A stretch of DNA of 5,460 nucleotides from Candidatus Hydrogenedentota bacterium (GCA_007116095.1 SKJD01000256.1:1-5460); one strand, 5' to 3'; shown: positions 1-5,460, numbered from the stretch's first letter. Notes: a model not told the origin generated them from the sequence alone. Numbers and translations are program-made.

Positions 1-35
1 ACATATGAGACAGTTTAGGCCCCGGGAATGCTGCC

Positions 36-428
36 TTAGCGTCTCCGACGGGGACCGCGTCGGCGCGTTTGGGGGCGCTTTCTCCGGGACGGATTGCGGC
101 GAGGTAAGTCCCCTTCTTCCGTTTCCGCAACAGCATTTTGATGCCAGGGCGTGGCCGACTGTAGCTTCTGCTTGGGCACGGGGATAAACTTGGTCTTGTG
201 GTCGGCGATGGAGTTCATGCTATCACAGCGCGGACACTTCGAATATAGCTCGGCATCCTCGTCCAAGTAGGTGAATGCGCAGTAGGCGCAGCGCCAGAGA
301 TGCTGTTTTTCCAGCACCTGGTAATGCCGTTGCACCGAGACTTCCGTGTATAGCCAGAACAGAAACGCCCCGATGCCGATCAGGCTGCTGTAGAATATGA
401 GCGCAGCGTTGAGGCTGATTTCTATCAT
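36..428 (-). CDS. Membrane-anchored zinc-ribbon protein with arginine-rich tail, function unknown
   Basis: I do not recognise this 130-residue protein. It has a membrane helix at residues ~8-27 (AALIFYSSLIGIGAFLFWLY), a polar linker, then two cysteine pairs, Cys47-x2-Cys50 and Cys65-x2-Cys68 (CAYC and CPRC, 14 residues between), which is the layout of a rubredoxin-like or zinc-ribbon metal site. A hydrophilic stretch leads to a C-terminal 22 residues (109-130) of which 13 are Arg or Lys. The acidic N-terminus and basic C-terminus suggest N-out/C-in topology, placing ribbon and tail in the cytoplasm; this is inference. The ATG overlaps the tonB-like stop as ATGA (425-428), with GGAG 11 bases upstream, so co-translation is likely. 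The consistent spacing, hydrophobic anchor and paired cysteines argue for a real gene. The tail could bind nucleic acid, ribosome or acidic lipids, and a late frameshift creating it cannot be excluded. Confidence 0.78.
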   Translation of the reverse strand: MIEISLNAALIFYSSLIGIGAFLFWLYTEVSVQRHYQVLEKQHLWRCAYCAFTYLDEDAELYSKCPRCDSMNSIADHKTKFIPVPKQKLQSATPWHQNAVAETEEGDLPRRNPSRRKRPQTRRRGPRRRR

Positions 429-1372
429 GACGCGGGTGACTCCGGGCGTTCACGGCGTATAATTAGTGTCGCCAACTGATCGGTGTTGCGGCTGTCTTCT
501 ACCGAAGCAAAGCGGTACTTGAGCAGGGCCGCCTGCACCGCGTCCAGCACGCCGCTGTCGTCCAGTCCCGGACTCCAGGCGCTGATCACCCGCCCATGGG
601 GATTCACCTCAAAGACCACTTCAATCTGCCGTTGCATTTGGGCCGGGTCCACCTGCCAGAGCGCCTGGATGGGAGGCGCATAGAGCAGAGAACGGTCATG
701 CGGCTCCGTAGCCCATTCTATGTAGGCCTCAAAGCCCTCCGCCGGACGGCCTACCGGGATTCGCCGGGAATCCTGCTGTTCGCCTACTCCCAATTGCGCC
801 GACAGTGGGGTGCTGTCCTCCCAGTCAATAACTCCTCCGGCGCCCAGGGCCTGACCCATCTGACGCAAGCGTTGCCCAAAACGGCTCCAACTGTCCGGCC
901 GGCTTTCCTGAAAAATTTCCTGGTACAGGGGGGAGGACTGCAAGCCGCGTTGCCGCACGCGCAGCCGTTCGAGCTCGGCGAATTCCAGGGTGGGCAGGGC
1001 AATCTCCGGCAGCATCCGGTCGCTAAGCTGAAAGCGTTCCTGGTTGTAATCCGTGGCTTCATTCAGTCCCAGGGCGTCGTCCAAGCTGGGGATGCGCAGG
1101 CGATCCGGAGCCGCTTCGGCTGTCGTGCTGCTTACCGGGCGAACGCTGCGGTCGGGGACAAGTTCAAACTGGTAGAAATGGATGTCTTCACGTGGAAAAT
1201 AAATGACGATTTTGAAAACCGTGACCATGGAGAGATGCAATACCGTGGAAATGAGCAGCGCCATTCCGAAGCGCGACATTCTGGGCGCACGGCGCGACGC
1301 TACCCTGGTCGCCGAAGGGAAAAGCCGGCGGGGTATCGCTTGGAGCCGGATAAACGGGCGCGCCCAATTCAT
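425..1372 (-). CDS. tonB: TonB-like energy transducer without a proline-rich spacer
   Basis: This gene probably encodes the protein that carries energy from ExbB/ExbD across the periplasm to outer-membrane receptors. The 315-residue product has an arginine-rich cytoplasmic leader (residues 1-35, nine Arg and no acidic residue) and one membrane helix at ~36-59. That helix contains Ser42 and His46 spaced as the functional Ser-x3-His pair of E. coli TonB (Ser16/His20). A long periplasmic spacer (~60-240) follows; it is charged, Gln/Arg-rich and partly helical (ELERLRVRQRG), without the Pro-Glu/Pro-Lys repeats of classical TonB. The C-terminal ~70 residues look like a TonB C-terminal domain (IEVVFEVNPHGRVISAW, then LDAVQAALLKYRF), but the usual Tyr-Pro before it is not evident. 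The ATG at 1372 is favoured by GGAG five bases upstream and the 2-base gap to exbD; ATGs at 1279 and 1264 would remove most of the basic leader. A TolA-like role is less likely given the neighbours. Confidence 0.78.
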   Translation of the reverse strand: MNWARPFIRLQAIPRRLFPSATRVASRRAPRMSRFGMALLISTVLHLSMVTVFKIVIYFPREDIHFYQFELVPDRSVRPVSSTTAEAAPDRLRIPSLDDALGLNEATDYNQERFQLSDRMLPEIALPTLEFAELERLRVRQRGLQSSPLYQEIFQESRPDSWSRFGQRLRQMGQALGAGGVIDWEDSTPLSAQLGVGEQQDSRRIPVGRPAEGFEAYIEWATEPHDRSLLYAPPIQALWQVDPAQMQRQIEVVFEVNPHGRVISAWSPGLDDSGVLDAVQAALLKYRFASVEDSRNTDQLATLIIRRERPESPAS

Positions 1373-1374
1373 GC

Positions 1375-1812
1375 TTACTCCATGTCGGGGGCCTGGGCGG
1401 CAATACCATACTGCTGCACGCCGGCGCTGGTGACCAGGCCCAACACCATGACGGTTCTGCCCGTCGGGATATTGGTGTCAGGGCGGATCAACACCAGGCC
1501 CTCCGGTTGTTGCTGCGCGAATTCAGAAAGAAAACGGGTCAGTTCTGCCCAATTGCCGATGGAAATATCGTTGACATAGACCGCGCCATTGCCATCCGGA
1601 CCGCCAGTGCCCGCCTGGAGCGTGAGGGTCAGCTCGCTTTGTTCGAAGGCTTCGGCGCCACGCGCCTCGGGCACCTCGATGGGTATGGAGGTCTGGACAA
1701 CGAAGGTGGCCGAGAGCATGAAGAAAATCAGCAACTGAAAGACCACGTCGATCAGCGGCGTCATTTCCACCACGGCCCGCACTTTGCGTTTGTCGTTGCG
1801 TTTGAATTTCAT
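1375..1812 (-). CDS. exbD: ExbD/TolR family biopolymer transport protein
   Basis: ExbD is a single-pass inner-membrane partner of ExbB whose membrane aspartate takes part in proton transfer, with a periplasmic domain that engages TonB. From the ATG at 1812 the product is 145 residues: a basic cytoplasmic start (MKFKRNDKRK), then EMTPLIDVVFQLLIFFMLS (16-34) with the conserved Asp22, and a periplasmic domain ending in VLIRPDTNIPTGRTVMVLG and a GVQQYGIAA strand, as usual for the family. A GTG at 1827 would add five residues and overlap exbB by 11 bases; the ATG is preferred because ExbD proteins typically begin MKF-basic, but the choice is not certain. The periplasmic loop contains a Gly-rich insert (residues ~68-76). 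The TAA stop lies 2 bases before the tonB-like ATG, and the last exbD codons supply that gene's GGAG ribosome site (1378-1381). Confidence 0.92.
   Translation of the reverse strand: MKFKRNDKRKVRAVVEMTPLIDVVFQLLIFFMLSATFVVQTSIPIEVPEARGAEAFEQSELTLTLQAGTGGPDGNGAVYVNDISIGNWAELTRFLSEFAQQQPEGLVLIRPDTNIPTGRTVMVLGLVTSAGVQQYGIAAQAPDME
1378..1381 (-). promoter_or_regulatory. Ribosome binding site of the tonB-like gene
   Basis: GGAG is formed by the final codons of exbD and lies five bases before the ATG at 1372. This good spacing decides in favour of the long tonB-like start with its arginine-rich leader over the internal ATGs at 1279 and 1264. Confidence 0.6.
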
Positions 1813-1816
1813 GGAG

Positions 1817-2446
1817 TTATATCTCACGCTCCCCGTGGTTGCGCGTTAACAGCTCCAGCAGTTCCGAGGAGCTGATCTCCATTTCGATCACCATGTTGTC
1901 CACACGGGATACGTAGTAATTATATACCACAAGCATGGGGATCGCGACGGTCAGGCCCGCGGCGGTGGTCACCAGCGCGTTCCCGATACCTTCCGCGAGA
2001 TCGGAGGGATTGACCTGGCCCCGCTTGTTCTGGATTTGTGCGAAGGCCTTGATCATCCCCGAGACCGTACCCAGCAGCCCCAGCAGTGGCGCAATGTTCG
2101 CGCAGGTGGCCAGGGCCGAGAGGTAGCGCTCCAGCCGTGGAACCTCAAAGTGCCCGGCGTCGTCGATGGCCTCGCGAATCTCTTCCTTGGTCCGGTCATG
2201 CTTCATGATGCCCGCCTTCATGATCCGGGCGACGGGGGCGTCGGTCTCATCGCAGATGTCGATCGCTTCCTGGATGCGGTTTTGACGCAGCACCTGCCGC
2301 ATGGTGTCCATGAACTCCCGGGTGTCGATGCTGGCGCGGCGCAGGGAGATGAAGCGTTCGATGCTTACCGCCAGCCCGACAATCGAGCAGGCGATAATGG
2401 GCCACATGAGAATGCCGCCCTGAAAGATGATGTCAAAGGATTCCAT
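1817..2446 (-). CDS. exbB: MotA/TolQ/ExbB proton channel family protein
   Basis: This inner-membrane protein forms, with ExbD, the proton-conducting complex that energises TonB. The 209-residue sequence has a hydrophobic segment at residues ~9-30, a polar cytoplasmic region (~31-107) and two further membrane helices at ~109-136 and ~155-179. The family signatures are clear: NIAPLLGLLGTVSGMIKAF (117-135) and LAEGIGNALVTTAAGLTVAIP (150-170), with pore-lining threonines Thr127, Thr160 and Thr161. The C-terminal tail is short and acidic. ExbB rather than TolQ is preferred because a TonB-like gene, not tolA/tolB/pal, follows. The ATG at 2446 is the only sensible start, yet its best ribosome site (AGGAGA, 2461-2466) lies about 14 bases upstream, which is long. 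It is the first gene of the transport module and stops 4 bases before exbD. Confidence 0.92.
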   Translation of the reverse strand: MESFDIIFQGGILMWPIIACSIVGLAVSIERFISLRRASIDTREFMDTMRQVLRQNRIQEAIDICDETDAPVARIMKAGIMKHDRTKEEIREAIDDAGHFEVPRLERYLSALATCANIAPLLGLLGTVSGMIKAFAQIQNKRGQVNPSDLAEGIGNALVTTAAGLTVAIPMLVVYNYYVSRVDNMVIEMEISSSELLELLTRNHGEREI

Positions 2447-2460
2447 GACTGTACGTACTG

Positions 2461-2466
2461 TCTCCT
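2461..2466 (-). promoter_or_regulatory. Distant ribosome binding site of exbB
   Basis: AGGAGA on the minus strand is the best Shine-Dalgarno match before exbB, but 14 bases separate it from the ATG at 2446, longer than the usual 5-9. The intervening bases contain the palindrome GTACGTAC (2451-2458). No ATG, GTG or TTG occurs in frame between the site and the annotated start. Confidence 0.4.
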
Positions 2467-2501
2467 GAATGGCTGGGAGTTGATGATGTCCGGGGTGCTT
2501 T

Positions 2502-2511
2502 GTATATTATC
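2502..2511 (-). promoter_or_regulatory. Candidate -10 element upstream of exbB
   Basis: The minus strand reads GATAATATAC here, an isolated AT-rich patch inside a GC-rich gap. GATAAT or TAATAT would serve as a -10 hexamer and would place the transcript start near 2497, giving a leader of about 50 bases before exbB. No TTGACA-like hexamer is found 16-18 bases upstream, so the call rests on the -10 alone. Confidence 0.3.
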
Positions 2512-2518
2512 GCCGGGT

Positions 2519-2550
2519 AGCCGCAAGTGGCCCTTGCTTCCAATTCGGCT
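2519..2550 (-). other. Potential two-part hairpin just after argB
   Basis: Immediately after the argB stop the minus-strand transcript can pair AGCCG (2546-2550) with CGGCT (2519-2523), enclosing a smaller CAAG/CTTG stem with a five-base loop (2524-2536) and an unpaired side of about nine bases. No run of T follows on the transcribed strand, so it is not a standard intrinsic terminator. It could slow transcription, protect the argB message 3' end, or be chance. Confidence 0.25.
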
Positions 2551-3428
2551 TAATGACTGACCAGGGTGCCGACCCCCTTGTTGGTAAATATTTCTATCAG
2601 TAGGCTGTGGTGGACACGCCCGTCTATGATATGCGATTTGCGTACGCCATAATCCAGCGCGTGCAGGCAGGCCTCCACCTTCGGAGTCATCCCCCCGGCT
2701 ATCACGCCCTCCTTGCGCAGATGGTTGACGTCGCCGGCCCGGAGCTGATGAATCAGCGATTCGGGATCGTCCACATTCCGCAAGAGACCCGGGGTGTCGG
2801 TGAGGAAGACGAGTTTTTCCGCCTGTAGCGCGGCCGCCACTTCACCCGCGGCGGTGTCGGCGTTGATGTTCCAGGTATTGCCCTCGGCGTCCGTGGCGAT
2901 TGGGGCGATAACCGGGATCATGCCCGCCTCACAGAGCACGTCGATGGCCCGGGTATGCACGTGGGTGATACGACCGACCTGGCCGAGGTCCGTCCCGTCT
3001 TCCGCCAGGTGTTTTTCGGCGTAGAGGAGATTGCCATCCTTGCCGCACAGGCCCACGGCGTCCCCGCCGGCCTGGTTGAGCAGGGTCACAATATCCTTGT
3101 TCGTGGAGCCGGCCAGGACCATCTCGACCACTTCCATGGTGGCTTCATCGGTGATGCGCAGCCCCTGGGGGCTGAACTGCGAGGGGATGTCCATCTGCTT
3201 CAGCACCCGGTTGATCGCCGGACCGCCGCCGTGCACCACGACCGGGTTGATGCCGACATACTTCATCAACACGATGTCTTCGGCCGTACTGCGGCGAAGC
3301 GCCGGGTCAAGCATCGCGGCGCCGCCATATTTAATGACGACGGTCTTGCCCTCAAACTCCCGGATATAGGGCAGGGCTTCGATCAGTACCGTGGCTTTTT
3401 GAATCGAATCATCCATGGAAATGTTCAT
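2550..3428 (-). CDS. argB: Acetylglutamate kinase ArgB, arginine-sensitive type
   Basis: ArgB phosphorylates the gamma-carboxylate of N-acetylglutamate with ATP, the committed and usually controlled step when acetyl is recycled by ArgJ. The 292-residue protein has the amino-acid-kinase fold motifs in order: KYGG (Lys33), VVHGGGPAIN (64-73), GSTNKDIV (107-114), AVGLCGKDG (124-132), NINADTAAG (187-195, Asp191), FLTDTPGLL (208-216) and GGMTPK (245-250, Lys250). The first ~25 residues form a helix-like extension (KATVLIEALPYIREF) ahead of the kinase core. This extension, together with the ~290-residue length, matches hexameric, arginine-inhibited kinases rather than the shorter E. coli enzyme, so feedback inhibition is inferred. 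The ATG at 3428 is preceded by AAAGGAAAG; a second in-frame ATG at 3416 lacks a suitably placed site. It lies 85 bases after argJ, a looser junction than the other arg boundary, which leaves room for separate control. Confidence 0.97.
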   Translation of the reverse strand: MNISMDDSIQKATVLIEALPYIREFEGKTVVIKYGGAAMLDPALRRSTAEDIVLMKYVGINPVVVHGGGPAINRVLKQMDIPSQFSPQGLRITDEATMEVVEMVLAGSTNKDIVTLLNQAGGDAVGLCGKDGNLLYAEKHLAEDGTDLGQVGRITHVHTRAIDVLCEAGMIPVIAPIATDAEGNTWNINADTAAGEVAAALQAEKLVFLTDTPGLLRNVDDPESLIHQLRAGDVNHLRKEGVIAGGMTPKVEACLHALDYGVRKSHIIDGRVHHSLLIEIFTNKGVGTLVSH

Positions 3429-3437
3429 CTTTCCTTT
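3429..3437 (-). promoter_or_regulatory. Ribosome binding site of argB
   Basis: Read on the minus strand, the bases directly before the argB ATG are AAAGGAAAG. The purine-rich AAGGA core ends three bases from the start codon, which is close but usable. It supports the 3428 start over the in-frame ATG at 3416, for which the same site would be about 15 bases away. Confidence 0.55.
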
Positions 3438-3513
3438 ACATGTATAAGAAGTGCTACAGCATAATACATTATTTGTCGGCGTCAGAGTCGCTGCGAAGCA
3501 GGCGAAAGCCGAT
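3429..3513 (-). promoter_or_regulatory. AT-rich argJ-argB leader with inverted repeat; possible internal control region
   Basis: This 85-base gap is conspicuously AT-rich next to its GC-rich neighbours. It contains a near-perfect inverted repeat, ATAATACATTAT (3461-3472; arms ATAAT/ATTAT), which also supplies -10-like hexamers on the minus strand, and an ACATGT palindrome (3438-3443) just before the argB ribosome site. No convincing -35 element is placed to go with them, and the repeat does not match the TGAAT-n-ATTCA form of known ArgR boxes. An internal promoter or operator for argB is possible but unproven. Confidence 0.3.
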
Positions 3514-4722
3514 TCAGCTTCGATAGTCGGCGTTGATGCTGACGTAGTCGTGGCTCAGGTCGGAAGTCCAGAAGGCGCATGCGCCTGGACCATCGCCGAC
3601 GGATACCTCGATGGTGAAGGCCGGTTGCTGCATGACCGATGCGGCAGCGGCTTCGCTGTACTCCGTGGGCAGGCCGTCATGCACCACCTCGACATCGTCC
3701 AGCGCAATCTGCAAGCGGTTTATATCAAAGGACACCCCGGCGTAACCCAACGCGCAGGCGATCCGGCCCCAGTTCGGGTCTTCGCCGTGGAAGGCGGTCT
3801 TACAAAGCTGCGATACTGCAATACTGCGGGCCAGGGTCTTGGCGTCATCGCGGTTCTCCGCCCCACGAACTTGAATCTCCACGAACTTCGTCGCCCCTTC
3901 GCCATCCCGCACCAGCCATTGAGCCATCTGGGTGCACAGCGCCAGCAGGCCCGCTTTGAAAAGGTCGTAATCCGCTGTGCCCGTTTCAATAGGCTGCAAG
4001 CCGGCAGCGCCGTTGGCCATACAGAGGACCGCGTCGCTGGTGCTCATGTCGTTGTCCACGCAAATGCAGTTGAAGGAGTTCTCTACGCATTCCAGCAACA
4101 AAGCATGCAGTAGTTCTGGTTCCAGGGCCGCGTCGGTGGTGAAGAGGCCAAACATCGTCGCCATATTCGGAGCAATCATCCCCGAGCCCTTGGCAATCGC
4201 CCCGATACGCACGGTCCCCTGGGATAGTGGTATTTCCAGCGCGGCTTCTTTCGGCTCGGTATCGGTCGTCATAATCGCCAGCGCGGCATCGGGACTGCCA
4301 TTGGCGCCCAGCGCGGCGATGCTGTCGCGTACCCCGTGGAGTACCCGCTCCATCGGCAGAAACACCCCGATGACGCCTGTGCTGAGTACAGCGACTTCCG
4401 TGATGGGTACGTCCAGGCCCCGGGCGACGGCCTCGGCCGTCTCCTGCGCATCCCGGACGCCCTGGCCGCCAGTGCAGGCATTCGCATTGCCGCTGTTGGC
4501 GAAGATAGCCCGCCCGCGACCTCGGATGCACACGCCTTCGGTCCAGGCGATGGGAGGGGCCTTGAGCAGGTTGGTCGTGAAAGTACCGGCGATGGCGGCG
4601 TCCCGGTCCGAGCAGAGGAGCGCGCAATCTTTTTTGTCGCTGTCGGGGTGCTTGATGCCCGCGCTGACACCGGCGGCCTGGAAGCCTTCCGGCGCGCAGA
4701 CCCCGCCCGCGATCGGCTTCAT
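3514..4722 (-). CDS. argJ: Glutamate N-acetyltransferase / ornithine acetyltransferase ArgJ
   Basis: ArgJ transfers the acetyl group of N-acetylornithine to glutamate, releasing ornithine and regenerating N-acetylglutamate; some members also use acetyl-CoA. The 402-residue product has the normal family length. It opens with GGVCAPEGF and AGIKH, carries STGVIG (residues 114-119, oxyanion-hole Thr115-Gly116), and then KGSGMIAPNMATM. In that motif Thr189 (codon 4156-4158) is the nucleophile exposed by self-cleavage between Ala188 and Thr189, giving alpha and beta chains. Later family blocks are DNDMSTSD (223-230), GEDPNWGRI (313-321) and the C-terminal INADYRS. The start at 4722 was chosen because homology begins exactly there; an open frame continues up to 4884, but its extra 54 residues are Arg-rich out-of-frame argC sequence. 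There is no clear ribosome binding site, consistent with coupling to argC through the ATGA overlap. Whether the enzyme is mono- or bifunctional cannot be read from the sequence. Confidence 0.97.
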   Translation of the reverse strand: MKPIAGGVCAPEGFQAAGVSAGIKHPDSDKKDCALLCSDRDAAIAGTFTTNLLKAPPIAWTEGVCIRGRGRAIFANSGNANACTGGQGVRDAQETAEAVARGLDVPITEVAVLSTGVIGVFLPMERVLHGVRDSIAALGANGSPDAALAIMTTDTEPKEAALEIPLSQGTVRIGAIAKGSGMIAPNMATMFGLFTTDAALEPELLHALLLECVENSFNCICVDNDMSTSDAVLCMANGAAGLQPIETGTADYDLFKAGLLALCTQMAQWLVRDGEGATKFVEIQVRGAENRDDAKTLARSIAVSQLCKTAFHGEDPNWGRIACALGYAGVSFDINRLQIALDDVEVVHDGLPTEYSEAAAASVMQQPAFTIEVSVGDGPGACAFWTSDLSHDYVSINADYRS

Positions 4723-5460
4723 GGGGCCATGCCGCCGGCGCCCAGACCGGCGCCTTCGTCCAGGTCGAAGATCAGGTTCATGCACTGGATCGCCATGCCC
4801 GCCGTGCCGCCGTTGAGGTTGTCGATGGCGCTCAGAATCACGAGGTTTCCTGTACGCTCGTCGTTGACCCAGCCGATGTCGCAAAAATTGCTGCCCCGCA
4901 CATGCTTGGCCTCGGGCAGTTTCCCGGCGCCGAGCACGCGTACGTAGGGTTCGTCGTTATAACAGGCGTAGCAGGCCGCAGGATCGAAGGGTTGCTCCGG
5001 GCGCACCGTAATGGTTGAAAGCATGCCGCGAATCAACGGGGCGACGTGTGGCGTGAACTGTACCTGGTATTTTCCCAAAAGCTCTTGCTCTATCTCGGGG
5101 ATATGCTGGTGACTGCCGACCTTGTACGCCCGCAGATTTTCCGCCATTTCCGGAAAATGCAGGTGTTCGTTCGGGGTTTTGCCCGCGCCGGATACGCCGG
5201 AGATGGCGTCGATAATGATCGGCAGCGGGGCGAGCGGCTGGTCCAGCAAGGGACGCAGCGCCAGCAGGATGCTGATGGGATAGCAGCCCGGTACCGCAAC
5301 CAAAGAGGCGTCTTTGATGGCGTCCCGGTACCAAGGAACCAGACCGTAGACCGCCTCGTCCAGCAGTTGGGCGGCGCTATGCGCAACCCCGTAGTATTGC
5401 TGGAAGGCTGTGGTGTCCTTGAGGCGGAAGTCCGGTCCGATATCGATAACCTTGACGCCG
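4719..5460 (-). CDS. argC: N-acetyl-gamma-glutamyl-phosphate reductase, C-terminal part (5' end outside window)
   Basis: ArgC performs the NADPH-dependent reduction of N-acetylglutamyl 5-phosphate to N-acetylglutamate 5-semialdehyde, the third step of cytosolic arginine synthesis. The frame is open to the window edge and shows 246 residues; family members have about 310-350, so roughly the first 100 residues, including the Rossmann GxxGxxG loop, are missing. The visible part begins with the family stretch around DFRLKD and YYGVAH, then the active-site motif VPGCYP with the catalytic cysteine codon at 5283-5285. SGVSGAGK follows, then HQHIPEI with the expected catalytic histidine, FTPHVAPLIRGM, and the C-terminal cofactor-side segment DNLNGGTAGMAIQ. 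A TTG at 5301-5303 lies inside the conserved core and is not a start. The TGA stop shares the ATGA at 4719-4722 with the argJ start, which implies translational coupling. No disruption is seen, and the family assignment is very secure. Confidence 0.96.
   Translation of the reverse strand, partial: GVKVIDIGPDFRLKDTTAFQQYYGVAHSAAQLLDEAVYGLVPWYRDAIKDASLVAVPGCYPISILLALRPLLDQPLAPLPIIIDAISGVSGAGKTPNEHLHFPEMAENLRAYKVGSHQHIPEIEQELLGKYQVQFTPHVAPLIRGMLSTITVRPEQPFDPAACYACYNDEPYVRVLGAGKLPEAKHVRGSNFCDIGWVNDERTGNLVILSAIDNLNGGTAGMAIQCMNLIFDLDEGAGLGAGGMAP

Noticed and set aside
1..35. Terminator or start of another gene after the zinc-ribbon gene
   Set aside because: Only a four-base AGGC/GCCT pairing is visible and no T-run; an ATG at position 4 on the minus strand has too little sequence after it to judge.
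5..187. Plus-strand 60-residue open frame at the window start
   Set aside because: It lies opposite the Arg-rich end of the zinc-ribbon gene, has no motif or ribosome site, and is best explained as a shadow.
596..1579. Long plus-strand open frame (327 residues) opposite the tonB-like gene and exbD
   Set aside because: It is antisense to two genes with clear family signatures, shows no recognisable motif, and such frames are common opposite high-GC coding sequence.
1813..1827. GTG start for exbD adding five residues
   Set aside because: The purine-rich stretch before it sits only one base away, and family members normally start at the MKF position, so the ATG at 1812 was chosen; not fully excluded.
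3461..3472. ArgR (ARG box) operator
   Set aside because: The repeat ATAAT-AC-ATTAT lacks the TGAAT/ATTCA arms and spacing of known ARG boxes.
3489..3504. Hairpin (six pairs with one bulge, GAA/TTC loop) after the argJ stop as a terminator
   Set aside because: No T-run follows on the minus strand, and argB is expected to be co-transcribed; probably chance or a minor message-stability element.
3451..4113. Plus-strand open frame of 220 residues opposite argJ
   Set aside because: It is antisense to the conserved ArgJ C-terminal half and has no domain-like features.
4723..4884. 54-residue N-terminal extension of ArgJ
   Set aside because: It is argC sequence read in another frame, Arg-rich, and ArgJ homology starts exactly at 4722 with MKPIAGGV.

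Overview
The window is a compact stretch of a GC-rich bacterial chromosome in which every supported gene lies on the minus strand. In transcription order (high to low coordinates) it reads argC (5' end beyond the window) - argJ - argB - exbB - exbD - tonB-like - small zinc-ribbon membrane protein. Gene boundaries are tight: argC/argJ and tonB-like/zinc-ribbon each share an ATGA overlap, and exbB/exbD and exbD/tonB-like are separated by 4 and 2 bases. Only two gaps of real size exist: 85 bases between argJ and argB and 103 bases between argB and exbB. No RNA gene, mobile element, CRISPR array or long repeat was seen.

Region 1 (2550-5460) encodes consecutive steps of arginine biosynthesis. ArgB phosphorylates N-acetylglutamate, ArgC reduces the acyl phosphate to the semialdehyde, and ArgJ recycles the acetyl group from N-acetylornithine to glutamate. 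ArgJ, together with an ArgB carrying the N-terminal extension seen in arginine-inhibited enzymes, points to the acetyl-recycling version of the pathway with feedback control at ArgB. The acetylornithine aminotransferase that sits between ArgC and ArgJ in the pathway is not in the window.

Region 2 (36-2446) encodes an energy-transduction module for an outer membrane: an ExbB/TolQ-type channel protein, an ExbD/TolR-type protein with the membrane aspartate, and a TonB-like protein that keeps the Ser-x3-His pair in its membrane helix but lacks a proline-rich spacer. The last gene encodes a single-pass membrane protein with two CxxC pairs and an extremely arginine-rich C-terminus; its function is unknown. 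It starts inside the tonB-like stop codon and is probably co-translated with it. No TonB-dependent receptor is in the window, so the transported substrate cannot be named.

The TonB system implies a Gram-negative (diderm) organism. The style of the ExbB/ExbD/TonB proteins and the argCJB order fit a member of the Verrucomicrobiota or a related group better than an enterobacterium, but this is an impression from sequence style, not a search result. The gap between argB and exbB holds an AT-rich -10-like element and a possible hairpin, so the two regions may be separate transcription units or one unit with an internal promoter. The most noteworthy item is the zinc-ribbon/arginine-tail membrane protein attached to the TonB module.
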